From positions 12,787,721-12,851,720 of the forward strand of contig NW_025062479.1 of the NCBI RefSeq assembly GCF_000002995.4: a stretch of 64,000 nucleotides of DNA. Reading direction: 5' to 3'. The stretch is from Brugia malayi (taxonomy: Eukaryota > Nematoda > Chromadorea > Rhabditida > Onchocercidae). Both the position numbers and the translations under genes were made by a program. Within the stretch, counting starts at the first letter, position 1. Every line of letters starts with the position of its first letter. Under the pieces are notes generated by a model. It saw only the letters and a list, made by a program, of their open reading frames with translations, made no database searches and was not told where the DNA came from. Positions 22,772 to 54,785 of this stretch are shown piece by piece.

Positions 22772-25700
22772 AGGAATTATGGATAAAGAATAAGATTATC
22801 TCTGGAAGATGCATTATGTTAACACAAAGGTCATTTGAGGAGAGAATTTGTAGATTTCTACTTCAATTATCGAGAAACTGCAAATAGCTTAAATTATGGC
22901 TGAAACGAAAGAAAAAAAAAATTAGGAGTCGTAATTTTTCATCTTTTTATTAAGGATTATTGCAAGTTTAGTGAAAATTTTCACTTTCAGTCTTCTATAA
23001 TTTTACCTATTTGTTTCATTCCCTAATTTTTGAATTTCCTCAAATTATTCGTAGGGTAACTTTTTCCATTCTTTTTTTTAACAACTAATTCCTCTTCTGT
23101 GTTTACCAGTACAGTATGTTTGATAAGTCTCAAGTCTCCTCCTTCATGATTTCCTCTTTAATTAGGATGGATGACCAGCACTGTGACAATCTTTGTGAGG
23201 AAATCAGGCTGCAGAATTTCACACTAAAGGAGATGTGGGTCGCGATTAACATGTCCTAATTCTTGTCTTCAGGATTCTAATTCCAGTTTTCAACTTCCCT
23301 GAATAAACAATGATTAGTTAGTTAATTGTTTAAAGTGTTACAAAAAATGTAGCAATATTTTCGGAAGATTTCTCAGTATTATTCAGCACATAACTATAGG
23401 GAAACATCTGTACAGCGAGGTATCCAGGGAGGCCAAGTTATCCAGGGACGGGCAAATCCTAAAAATCATTCATTTTCAATCGTTCGGAATAATTATGAGA
23501 AATGTTTGAAATTTGTTTGATAATTCAATTACCTTTTTTAAAGTTTCTTTTTGGAATGTATGCCAAATTCAATAGTTAAATTCAGAATGGAGTTATATTT
23601 TTTACATTCTTGTTTAAATTTTTATTCATTTAGGAAGACCGAGAGGCCTGTGAAAGTTTCATTTTCAATTTCTAGACTAAAGAGTTCTGGAACCGTGAAT
23701 TTAATTTTATTTCTTGAATTTCATAGAAAATCGAATCGACAGCTGACATGTTGATTCGGATCAATTTTTTTTTTCTGAAACAAAAAAAGCTACCGGAAAT
23801 ATTGGTTATTTGACAAATTTAGTAATAGTAGTTCTTTTGTCACAGTCGATTTGTTCTTTTTGCTTAAAATGAAAATTATTTTTCTCATATCAGAAATGGT
23901 TTCGTTCTCTTTGTTAGACGGAAACTCGAGGAAGAATTGTTGATAGCAATGATTTAAGTGAAATTCAAGTTGAAATATTGAAGCGCATTTGAAATGACAA
24001 AAGAAGAACTCAATGTTGATTGCTTTCTAATTCATTAATCTCTTCAAAATTTTATTCATTTAGAGTGTCAGTGATTCGTTGAAAATGTATTATAAATAAG
24101 GATTACTGGATTTTGTTTTGTTCCCTTACCTATAAAAGTACTGCACTTGGCGCCTCTAATTAGCATGCTCCATTCAAAGAAAGTTATTATCTTTGTATGG
24201 CTAAGAAGTTATAAGTGATAGTGCAATTGATGTTGTGTCATTAAAGTGATCTTAGACATATCATTTGCTACTGTTACTAGAATTAGAAGCTCGAATTCTT
24301 GCTTGGAGAATGTGAGGTATTTTTAAATGAAACGGAGGAGAGAAGAGGACGCATAGGAGAGAAAAGGAGCAGCGAAATTATTTAAAACAAATGTTAATCC
24401 ATGGAAATATTTCTTGGCCAAAGCTTACACTCCACAATTAGTCCTAAAATTAACAAAATAATGAGTTTATTTCTGAATTTATTAATTCTTCTCGACATTT
24501 CGATCAATACATTATTATATCGGTTACTATCTAATAGTTAAATTTCTTCTTTCACCATGAAATTTCCTTAATTGTCTTTTATAATTCTTAATTGCTATCA
24601 TCAATAATTTTGTTGTTGTTGCCATTACTGAGCTTAGATAAATAGAAAAGGTTATATAAACTACAAAAGTATCTCCTATGGAATGATTAGAAAAGTTCGA
24701 ATTTCAGGTTTTCTTCAAATCTGAAACAAAAGCAGTTCTTTTTAGACCTATCTCTTATTGAAAAAGTCATTTCAAATTGGATTCTGATATTCTGCTATCA
24801 TTTGCAGCCATGAAATAACCTTTGTAAACACTGTAAATTTAATTCTGATTATTATTGCCAAACTGCCGTACTGAGTATTTTCATAAAGAAAAAGAAGTAA
24901 AACGATGGAGTAATACTTGTTTATGCTTGTATCACTTTCTTCTTTCCCTAAATTTCGTTTTTATCTTTGTTTTTCTTTTTCAAGATTTGGATTAGTTTCA
25001 TTATATCATTTATAGAAGCAAAGGTTCAGATGAAATTTACGGCACTTAAGGCGTAAACTAGAATGATTGAATATGTTGTTGTTGGTAAAAGGAGTAAGCC
25101 ATCTTTTAAAAGAGATAGAAATTGGATTCTATTCGATGGAAGACTTCCTGTTGCTGTGAACCATGCTGCATGAAGTGTGCCAGGTCACATTAAGAACATT
25201 TGTAATCCATCAAGCGATTGCAGAGTAATGGGTAATTAAGGGGTAATGTATATCACTAGTGCCTAGGTAATTGCTAAACTGTAGCATTATTTACTGCCTC
25301 ATTAGCTGCTGACCTGATGATCCGTAGAGGAAATGTGCTGTGCAACTTTTCCTTCCATCATTTATCAGTAACATTCAACGTTCAGTGAATGTTGAGCGTT
25401 TAATGAAGAAGCCAAGCATTGAACTCTTAGTAGTAAGAGAATTAAGCAGTTTATTAGGTATGAATGAACACTCCCTGAAATCGATATCAGAAAGGATTGA
25501 AGTGTTGTTCAATTGACACAATGAATGTGTGACTAAAGTTCTGCAAGAATTCTTCAAGTAAAACATTTTCCTGTTGATTTCATTCTGTCATTCCCACCAT
25601 TCTAATTTCTTTTTCTTTTTTTTTATTCCTTTTCAGATTCATTGAGTTAAAATGCTAAAAACCTAGCACTGACCAGGTTGTGCAGTTCTTCCATTCTTGT

Positions 25701-25786
25701 CCTTCTTTTAATTGCTTGCTGTGTTACCATCTAGTGAGATTACCATTCTGAATTTTTCCGTATATTTTCATAAAATTATCGGTTAT

Positions 25787-25842
25787 GAGATAGAAAGATA
25801 GATAGAGAGCACGAGAGAGAGAGAGAGAAGACGAGAAGAAAA
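25787..25842 (+). repeat. GATA/GA purine-rich tract
   Basis: A short run of agata units passes into (GA)n and agaagacgagaag; the plus strand is nearly all purine. Confidence 0.75.
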
Positions 25843-27724
25843 ACATTTCTCCATCGCCTACTTTTTTCTCGTTCCTTTCTCATTCATTACCATATATACT
25901 TTAACTTTTTGGATTTGCAACAATTCCCATACCCAATTTTCCCTTTTTTCATAAAAGTGAAAGTAGCCATAGTTTCAATATATTTCACCTAAAAGGAAGT
26001 CAGTATTTGTCTTCGTTCATTTCAACTATTCACTACTAAAAATATCTCTTTCATTGAAAACAGGTGATTTCATTTAACGTCATTCGCTAAAATATCTAAT
26101 TATTATTTGCTAAACATATAAGTTATGGTCACATTATTATCATTTGTTTGTGTGATGAAAGATCGTACTTGAAATGGTCACACTTGGCCGTCTATCCGTC
26201 GGCAATCTCCAGCAATCTTCATAATTCCTGGTCACAAATACGTGAGAAAAGATAGCACTGTCATAGGTGATGCTTGTTGAAATACTGTAAATTAACGAAA
26301 TTCGCATAATCGATGAATAAATCGTTCCAGTGAACCCAACCCCACAGATTTCACGATATGACAGTCTTCGCAGTTATTATTTCTGCCGCACCACTTATAG
26401 ATGAATCATATATAGCAAGTTGTCACCATTCATTCATTTGTTTGCTATTCAACAAATAATTGGCGGTTGTTTCTTGTTTATCGAAAAAGCAAGTAGAACA
26501 AACGAAACAGGCAGCGGAACATACCTGCTGGGTAAGGTGTAAATTGGAATTGGTTATGAATAGTTCCTTATGGCTTATACGAATATAAGTAAACAGTGCT
26601 ACCATTGCACTGTTTAATTATATTCGTTCGAGGACTCAAATGGAGTAATTTGTATATGATTTCATATGAGTTACAGTCATTGTCTACTGGAATGTATTTA
26701 ATATTATTTTTATCCTTATTTATAATAATGCAACTATTTCTACTGGAAATCGAGATTTCAATGATGATAGATTTTCATAGATTGGCGTTGTTTAATACAC
26801 ATATACAATATCAAATTTCCTTCTATAGTTTATGGGAATATTTATTTTCCACCATTTACGAAATATTTGCTTTCGCTTCAAATGCCAGTTTTTTTTTTTT
26901 AATTTCAATACTTCGATTTGATGTATGACTTATTCCCTTGTTTTTAATGTTGATAACATCAATTGATGACTGTTCTGATTGATTTGTAAGCATTTTTTTG
27001 TGCAACTTCAATTTTTTAACTGATTCAACTTAAACACATTTGCATGAAATGTAAATGTGTATTAGATACTTAAAGGAGGAGAAACTGTTAGCATTTTGCG
27101 ATATTTCACAAGCTCAGGAACACAACAGTAGGACAACAAATCTTCGAGATTTTGATGAGGTTTAATTAGTAGTAAAAAGTAGGGGTAAGCTTAGCTTTTG
27201 AAAAAGAAAAAAAAAGATCTTTGAAGATCTGGCTTTAATCGGGAGCAAAATATTGAAATCCTGGAATGTTTCATTTCATTTCACGTCCCTAATTGCTGAA
27301 AGCTTGCTGACTGAGATGATACATTGATTGGATAGGTCTGTTTGTTTGTACAATGATGACCAGAAATTCCTCTCCAATCTAAATGTAATGTCCTACATTG
27401 TAGTACAACGCAACAATGTATGACACAGCATTTAATGACTTTTGATTTCGGTCTCTTTGTCATTTTCATGTCATTTTTTCTTCTCTAAAAAGAATTTATT
27501 ATATGATAAGAATTGCCGTTTGCTACAATTATAGGATATTACTATATTTCTATACAATATTTTTGCATTATATTAGTAATATGCATTATATTAGCAATAA
27601 TATAATGAATGTTAATTATTATTTGCAGTTCTTTTATATATCTGTTTGTTTTTATTGTTGGCTTAAAATATTCAACGTCTCAATAATAGCTATTTGCAGC
27701 AGTAGAAATCAGTCAAGTGATAAA

Positions 27725-27771
27725 ATGCTCCACAAAAATGATACTTATTAGAAAAAATGATGAAAGGATAG
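27725..27771 (+). CDS. Two tiny uORFs in the abl-1 leader
   Basis: A candidate acceptor (TTTGCAG ending at 27699) lies 75 bases before the abl-1 ATG. Between them are ATG frames of eight codons plus stop (27725-27751) and four codons plus stop (27757-27771). The second stop (TAG, 27769-27771) is in frame with the abl-1 ATG, which fixes 27775 as the first usable start of the myristoylated form. Confidence 0.4.
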
Positions 27772-27774
27772 CTA

Positions 27775-46662
<18,888 letters not shown>

Positions 46663-48678
46663 TTTTTGTTTACCTGCTAGCTGTGTTGTTGATGTTCTCT
46701 TTCCCGTCTCTTCCCTTCAGGTATTTACTCTTTTAGGCCTTCTTATGCAGCTTATATGCAAACTTTTTAGGAATCTTGATTACGCTGATACAGTCCCTAT
46801 TAATACTTCGGTTATTATTATTATTATTATTGTTTTTATTGGAATATGAGATTTTCTTCCCAGATCTTGAATTAGGATTCTATATGTTTAATTCTGAGAA
46901 TGTCGATATGAATCACACAATTAAAGCTTTAGATAATTATTACATAGTTCTGAAATAAGGCCTTAGATTTTCGGTGCTTTTGAGAGACATGAATAATTTA
47001 CCAATGAACAATAATGCTTAGTGGTACCTTTGAGCGATTAAATTTGATCCTAATTGTATATCTATTTGGCGCATGTTGATGCATTGGTTAACTTCTTGTA
47101 TCGAATCTATCACGCGAAAATTTTCCGGTCAGCGTTAATCTTTTTTCTTCTCTAGATCTTCTATTACTCTGTAATGTAGAATTTGCGGGCTTACAATAGG
47201 TTTGGTTGTATTTATTTTTAATTTTAAGATCTCTTCGCGAGTCTTTAGGTTAGGTTATGTATACCCAAAGGCATTTGTTTAAGTTCTTTTTTTTTCAACT
47301 TTGACTGTGTTGAGAAGTGGTATTTTCGCAAACGAATATCGTTTTGAGTCAACTCGAACCACTTTGAAGAATTGAAGGATTTTTTTTCCGAGAATTACTG
47401 CTTAGGGAGAAAAAATCAAACTATGGAGAGAGAGCAGAAGGAAGCAATAGTTTTTTTAAAAAAAAAAAAAAAAAAAACAATCTTGGATTTTGATCGAGTC
47501 GATGAATTGGGATTTCAAATAAAACATAAAGAATTCATAGCATTAATTAATCTATCATCTTTTTTTTTTCTTGAATAATTTTGACTACTCATTGTGCATT
47601 ACTTTATTCACTTCACGATTAGCTATTTTATAATATGATATTATTACACAATAATAGTAAAAGCTATCTTTCTTCGGTGTGCAGTTCGATTTTCGAATTC
47701 TTTAACTTTGAAGTTTTTTTTCTTGTGTTAATGCATTTAAATTCTCATACGTTGCTATCATAAGTGTTGTACTGTATAATTTAATGAGAATATAATGCTG
47801 ATGACAATGATTCTGATATTTACTACAACTGCACTTAGTTTTCTTTTCCTTCCTTTTGCTGGACCACTAATTTTATATGGTTTCGATCAGAGGAATGAAT
47901 ATAATCATTTCATACCGTGTGCTTTATGTTTCGGAAACAAATAAAATAAAAGGGAGTGGAGTGACCCAAAAGAAAAAAAAAGTGTAACAGTTGCTGATAT
48001 AAAAACAAGATTATCAGGTGAACTACATGTTCAAGGATGGAGAGGTGTCATGTCAACTTGGGTTTTTCCCTTTAATTGTCTCTCTTCATATCTCTCGATT
48101 GACATTAAGGATAACTTTAACAGTTGTTTGCTAATCTTTATAGTAGGATTCCGATTAAGAAAATCAGAGTACAGTTTACATCCTTTCTAATTGTGAAGTA
48201 GAACAAATAACTGCAGATTTTTACCTTGCAGACGATGATATTTTGATAATGGCCGCAGTCATGCTTTTAAATAAAGCAACATTAACTGAAAGGAAGTGTC
48301 ATTGCACAGAGCATGATTTGCGATCAGGTTAGAACAGAAGATGAAATCTATGTAGATGTTACAGACTTTGATGTTTTCCTGAAGGCAAGACAAAAATTTG
48401 GAGTTAAGCTAGTTGGGGAAAGGAAAATCAGGAGCAATGTCAAAACTAAACAAATGAAGATGAAGTTTGTATGGCAATTACCTACCTATCATTAATGTTT
48501 CAATGAAATACTATCTCAGTGTTATGCTTGACTGGAAAAGTTTTAGTCAGTAGAAGTGATAAATACTCTGAATATGGAAAATCAATCCTTCCATTTAAAT
48601 TAAAAAAAAAAAAGAAAAAGTGGAACCTATAGTTCGAAACTGTATTCAACAATGGCATTAATGTGAATACAAAGATGA
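46663..48678. other. abl-1 3' flank, no gene seen
   Basis: It holds the abl-1 3' UTR and downstream DNA. AATAAA occurs at about 47519 and 47940, both far from the stop. A 60-codon open frame at 48313-48495 could not be assigned to any family. A 19-base A run lies near 47458-47477. Confidence 0.45.
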
Positions 48679-50572
48679 GCTTGCTTATTAATCTCAGCAT
48701 TCCATTGTTTTGAAGTCTTTAGTTGAAATTTAATTTTGACAGAAACGAATTTCAAAATACTGGGAAGGTGTCAAGATTGAATTCTCCGTTAATTTATAAA
48801 AATATTTTGAACTTTTTCAGCATTTTGCTTGGCAAAATGCATTCGGTCATTATGAACTTCCGTTTTCTGGCAGTATGAGAAGTCACCCTTGTTGAAGGGG
48901 GTTTTGTGTGTTTTTACCAAGAAGTAGCAGAGTTCACCTTCAATTGTTCTCTATCAAGTTATTGTGCTATTACTTTTGCTAATAACGGAATTTTATTTTA
49001 CTCCATATTTACATCTACATCCAACGAATCTCCCCGAGATCAGCAACCTCTCCCAAAATAAATCTATGACAACATTCTGCCATCTTTTAACGATAAAAGT
49101 AAAAAAAAGAAAAAAAAAAACCTAAAAAATTTCACCTTGGAACAATATCTAAATTGCGAAATTAATGTCGTTTGTTACAACTGCAATTAGTGATTTCAAT
49201 AAATTTTTAAAATTGAAATTAATTTCAATCACAAATTTAAATGTGGATAGTCATTAAAATCTGAAAATTTTTGCGAGTTTTTGTAATTTTGACAAAGAAG
49301 TAAGTTTCAATTAAGTGCTAACAAAAATTAAAAATAACAGTTCATAAAAAAATATTATTTGCATTGCACATCTGCTCACATTCTGTCGCGATCATCTGGC
49401 AACTTAAACAAAAAAAAAAAAAAACTTCAAAAATTTTGCTTTGAAACAATATTTCAATTGCAAAAATATTAAAAATTATAATTATAAAAATATTTAAACT
49501 TATTCAGCGTTTTGTTTCGCACAATGTTTTCAGTCGATGCGGTCTTTCTTCTCCCAGCAAAATTTTTTCCAGAATAATATTGCAAATTGTTTGAAACATC
49601 AATTTCAAAGGATAAAATTATAATTAAATGATATGTTTCAAACATTCTCAACCTAAATGAAGCGATAAATCGATGAAATTCCACATATTTCTAATACAAA
49701 AGTGAATTTATTTATAAATTGTAGTCTCTCGAGCTTTAAAATTTTCGGTTACAATCATTTTCAATCAATGTCGACGGTGTATCTGTTCTGAATTATAAAA
49801 GATCACTGAATTTATTTGGCATTTCGGTTGATAATCAGTATGATTTCCCAATTTCCTACAAACATTTTTTCACAATATTCTTATAAGTTACTTGAGATAT
49901 CAATTTTAAATGATAAAATCTTGATGAAATGGTAAAGTACAACATTTTTAAATCTAAATTAAGTTGTTCGTCGGTGAAATTAAGCATATTTCAGACACAA
50001 AAATGAAATTGCTTATCACTATTAGGCAGTCGCTCCTTAAAACTTTCGTTTGATAACATTTTCAATTAATTTTGATAATGAATTGGTAAAAACACGAAGT
50101 TTAAAATGCTTTTTCATTAAATTATCAAAATATTTTGAACCTATTTAGCATTCAGCCCAGCATAATATTTCCAGTTTATATGATTTCACAATATTGTTAT
50201 AAAATAATTGAAATATCATTTTAGAATTATAAAATAATAAAGTGATATGTTCCAAATTTTTTATGTTTCCAAAAATTTTTTTTCCATTGCAAAAATCAAT
50301 TTACTTAGCATTCTGCTCAGCATAAATTAATTTAATCTTCCAATGTTTTAAAATTTTCAGTTGATGTCATCTTTAACTAATTTTGATAGCGAATCTGATA
50401 GAAATATCAATTTCAAAATAACGACAAGATAACGAATTTGAATTTTCGTTAAATTATTCAGCATTTTGCGTTGTAAAATATATTCAGTAGTATGACCTTC
50501 CGCTTTCCGGCAAAGGTTTTCATATAATATCATTATAAATAATTTGAAATATCAATTTTAACAAAAGTCAAC
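48679..50572 (+). repeat. Block 1 of a diverged tandem repeat family, period about 305 bp
   Basis: The landmark tttaaaattttc (or close variants) recurs at 49735, 50036 and 50347, spacings of 301 and 311. Each landmark is followed at the same distances by cattttcaattaattt-like, atatttttgaac/agcattttgc-like and gaaatatcaattt-like blocks. A partial copy lies at 48679-48880, and a poly(A)-plus-aacaatat landmark at about 49100 recurs at about 49411, 312 bases on. The copies are AT-rich and strongly diverged, so this is an old array. No terminal inverted repeat or coding frame was found. Confidence 0.65.
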
Positions 50573-50874
50573 AAAATCAACAAAAGACAGGTAAAGGCGC
50601 TGCCGATTCAATCTTGTAGAGGGAGAAGAGGATGTTCACTACCTTTTCATTCCAGGTTAAAAATTAATAATATTCAGAATGTCAAATTAAATGGTAGGGA
50701 AGGATTCGAATGATTGTAGAAAAGATTATAAAGTGGATCCCGTAGTTTTTCTAGTCAGTAAATTTTTCTTTCAGGTCAATGATAATATCGGGCATTCCTC
50801 ACGCAGCCAACCTGTTGCTACCTGCTCCAATTCTCCATCCTCCATTAATGAAGGGCGTCCAAGAGGGTTACTAG

Positions 50875-51052
50875 ATCCAAAAAAATTAAAAAGAAAATTA
50901 AAAAAATGAGAAGTTTACAAAAACCAAAAAAAGATTAAAAAGAAAGAATAAAAATAAAAAAAATAAAAATGAAAAGGAAAACTAAAAAAAAATCCAAAAG
51001 AAAACATTAATGAAAGAACCAAAAAAAGATCAAAAAAATAAAAAAAGTTTTT
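50875..51052 (+). repeat. A-rich purine tract
   Basis: About 180 bases of A runs broken by single T, G or C, as in aaaaagaaaattaaaaaaatg and repeated ccaaaaaaagat. The strand is strongly A-biased. It directly overlaps the end of the candidate exon at 50775-50909. Confidence 0.75.
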
Positions 51053-52886
51053 TCTGAAGTAATTTTAATGTGGGGACAACTGGATTCAATATATAGAAAA
51101 AGTTGCGGTTTTGCTTTACCTATATGTTTCATTCACCATTTGTAGTGATTTAGTCAATATTAAAAAGCTTGGCATAGTTAAAATCAAAAAATTTTTTTGC
51201 TATTATAAAATTGAACATATAACTTGATTAAAATCAAATATATTGTTCTTCAGATCAAATCACTTTCAATTCAGTTTTTTGTTTTTTTTTTTTTTTCCTT
51301 TTACTAGTCCTTTCGAGGAAGTTAAATTTTACTAAACGTTTATTCGTGCAATTTATTTATTATTTAGATGATGTAAATAATTTATTGCTTTTTGATGGTC
51401 TTATGGTTATTGTTAATGCTTTTCATCTTTGTTTTTTTTAAGTTTCTCTATTGCTTATTTGTTATTGTTTATGTTATTTTATTCGTTTTTCTCCCAAAAA
51501 ATTTTATTCCTTTTTTGGTGTTACTTAACCATGTTAAATTTTTTCTGTTTGGTACCAACTTATAATGTACTTATTTTTGCATTTTTTAACTTGTAATGGT
51601 TTCTTTAGTTTATAAGATCGTATTTATGCATGTTATGCTGTTATGTACTTATGTTATTACTTATAGTATGTTACACTTTAGGATGATTTCTTTTTAGACT
51701 GTAGAGAGTTATTTGGGGACAAATTTCTACATCTAAGCATTTTTTAATAACGTTAAAAAATTTCTGTAAATTCCTCCTTGTGTCGTAAAAAACAATACAT
51801 TTAAATTACATTCAAATTCTAATACTTTTTGCCAGATGTCTGATAAGTCAATCACCAAATAATTCCGCATTTGTGACTAATCTATGTCTAGATCATTTAA
51901 GCCATTATGCTAATTCCTTTTTCTCACACAGTAAAAAACCCCTTGTTAGTAATCTTTGTTTCATATCAGTCAAATGTCCTCTGCCGGATATCCGGTTGTC
52001 AATTCAGTTCTGTACATAAACTAACCAACCATCCTCCATTACGGTTATTCATTCTATATTTTGGGGTGGTTTTTGATATTATTTCAGTGTTTTTATAATT
52101 GTATTATATCTATTCGTTATATATTTTTTTCATATATTTCTATTTTTTTGCTAGATTATAAGGTGATACCCAGTCTTTCGACTATTTTTGTGATGCGAAG
52201 ATTTTTTTATACAATATCAAAGGTCTTCGATCTTCGATATTTCGATCGTATGAAAAAAATGTGGGGCTTGTGAAATGAAAGAGTGTTTGAAATGTGGAAG
52301 TAATTTCCAAATTCTTGGTCATTTATGTTAATTTTTGAATATTTCTTCGAGTCAGTAGAATTTTTGGGAGTTTAGAGAATTTTTCAAGATTTTTTGGTTT
52401 TCCGACTGCTTAGAAATTTAAACTCTATCGCCTTTTGAAATTAATGTAGTTTTATTCGAGTTACTAGATATTTAGAATTTTAATTTTTTGTTCATTCAGA
52501 CTATTGAGTTTTTATCTTCAAATTTAGCTTTTTAGTTTTTTTCTTTTCGAAAATTTTAAAACTTTTCATTTTCCTATTTCTTTAAATTGTTTCATATATT
52601 TTTCATTTTATTTTATTATTTTTCCTTTTTTTTTGAAACAAACTAATGGAATTTTTTAATTTTCAATGTCTTGAAATTTCTATTTTATAAGTGAAAGATG
52701 TACTGCATTTATTTTTTGACATTTATTCGTATTCCATTTTCGCTAATTTTGCTTTTTTGAACACATTTTTTGATTAATTCTAGCTTATTGCATGTCTTTG
52801 TTAAATGTTGAGGCATGTATTTTTATAGTTTAACTATCACACTTCCTTTTTTTGGTATTCCCATTGATTATTTGATATCACTTGCA

Positions 52887-54117
52887 GCTTTCATTCCCTT
52901 TTTTGTTAATCTTTTTTAATTCAATTTTTATTATCCCTTATTATTTTTATTTTTTATTATTTTTATTTTCATTAGTTTTTTATCTTTTAATAATAATTCT
53001 TCATTATTTTTCTTCCTCTTATTTCTTCTTATTTTTTTATGGTTTTCTATTTTTTAATATTTCCTATTATTTTTCGTAAAATTTTAATCTTTTTTATTTC
53101 TTCTTATAGCTTTTTATTAATAAAAAGCAGTGATATTTTATAGAATGTGAAAGTATGCAATGTCTATTCACTGCAATTAAAAAATTCATCAGTATGCCAA
53201 TCGTCCGGCCATTAATAGTACGGAAAATATCGAATGATAATTCCCAAAAATTCCTGAAATTACTACTGATCCACTAACTTCGATTTTTTTCCGTACTTTT
53301 CATGAATAACTGCGACGGGTGTTATTCTGAAATTGTGGCATGCAAAATCGCTTAATGACAGTTCAACTAAATTTCGATTCGAAACATCAATCAATTTTCT
53401 AAAAATCAAGGAAAACTTTGATGATTATCTCTCGAATGAACTCTTCGAGCATGAAGACAAGTTCTTTTTTATTATTTTTTATAATTTTTTATTACTTATG
53501 ATTTTTCACTACTTTTCATTTCTTCAGTCTTTTTACTACTTTATGACTCTTTGTACCTTCTGTGATTTTTCAATATATTGTTTTTTCTTTTTACTTCTTT
53601 TTTTACTTTTCTCGTTTTTCATCATTCTCTTTTATTCATTTTTTTTAAAAGATATTTTATGGTTTTAATTTTTTTGTTCTTTTCTATTCCTTAGTTTTTG
53701 TTTTCCATTATTTTTATTCCTATTATCTTTTATTATTTGTTATTCCTTTTATTTTTTTCATATTTTATAATTTTTATTCTGTCCCATTCTTCATATTCTT
53801 TTTTATTACTCTTTGTTCTATCCTGTTGTTTTTTTTTTTTTTTTAAATATTTCAGTTTTTTTTATTCTCATTTATTATTTTCCATGTTTTTAAAAAATTT
53901 TTAAATATTTTTCGTTGTTTCTTTATCACTTTTATAAGTTTTATTGTTTTTTCGTCATTTTCATTATTATTTTTATTTTTATTGTTTTTTATTATTGCTC
54001 CTTTTTTATTATTTTCTATTTCTTTTTCCTACTTTTTACTTTCTTTCACTCTTTTTTTTTTTTTTTTTAATTTTTCTTTTATTATTATTATTTAGGAAAT
54101 TATATATTTTTAATTTT
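52887..54117 (+). repeat. T-rich strand-asymmetric low-complexity region
   Basis: Two stretches (about 52887-53105 and 53461-54117) consist of T runs of 3-16 separated by single A or C, with units like tattattttttatt and ttcttttattatt. The plus strand is heavily T over A. All long Phe/Leu-rich open frames here are products of this composition. The 350 bases between them have ordinary composition. Confidence 0.8.
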
Positions 54118-54382
54118 TCTTTTGCATTTTCTTTTACTAACCATAGTTGTCGTATTCCCGTGACTATTTTTACCTCATACATGTCTTTTTGCTAATCACA
54201 CTAACTGAATGATTTTTTCGGTTACTGTTAGTGCATGCTACTCTCACTTATTCCATGACATCTGGCAAATTCATGTTCAAACACATCAATGGTTAGACAT
54301 AAAAAATCAATATCGATGGTTACATCACCTCCTACTGGTGTCATTTAAATAGTCCAAATCTGAATGAATCCGATTGCATTAG

Positions 54383-54785
54383 CAGTAAGTGCTAGTAAAT
54401 GGTAGCAAATCGTGGCAAGTTGCGATAAATGATAGCAAGTAAATGGTAGCTAGCTGCAAATAGTTAAAAGTGGTATTAAGTGGTGGCAAGTGGTTGTAAG
54501 TGGCAGCTAGTAGTAGGTGTTGATATGTGGTGGAAATAGCAAGTGGTAGTACGTGGCAAAAAGTAGCTGGGAGTGCTAGCAAGTACTAGCAGGTAGTTGT
54601 AATTGGCTGCAAGTGATAACAAGTGGTTGCAAGCGGTAAAAAGTAATAGCGAGTGATAATATGTGGTAACAAATGGGTGCAAGTGGTCAGTTGGTAGCTA
54701 GTAATAACAAATGTAGCAGATAGCACCAAAGTAATAACAATTAGTGGTAAATGGTGGCAATTACTAAGAAGTGGTGGCTAACCTT
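54383..54785 (+). repeat. Degenerate minisatellite of aagtggtag-type units
   Basis: About 400 bases of short imperfect units of 8-18 bases, all variations of aagtggtagc, aagtggttgc and aagtaatagc. The plus strand almost lacks C, which keeps the minus strand G-poor. The minus-strand open frames across it are repeat artefacts. Confidence 0.8.

Larger units (their letters stand above)
19062..27774. other. Large gene-poor interval between the microprotein gene and abl-1
   Basis: I found no convincing gene in these 8.7 kb. It contains a 21-base poly(A) (19213-19233), a minus-strand open frame with exon-like texture (19441-19677), a 25-base palindrome (20052-20076), an imperfect TG/CA inverted pair (20264-20470), a CT-rich tract (22701-22771) and a GA-rich tract (25787-25842). 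It presumably also holds the abl-1 promoter. Confidence 0.5.

Noticed and set aside
48313..48495. 60-codon plus-strand frame with FLKARQKFG and basic C-terminal half
   Set aside because: A faint resemblance to ribosomal protein L38 (FL-KAR followed by Lys-rich sequence) does not extend; no upstream exon or splice context was found, so no gene is called.
52882..54195. Several Phe/Leu/Tyr-rich frames that look like membrane proteins
   Set aside because: They are products of the T-rich low-complexity sequence; there are no splice sites or balanced codon use.
54379..54682. Two minus-strand frames rich in Leu, Pro and Thr
   Set aside because: They read the complement of the aagtggtag minisatellite and have no other support.
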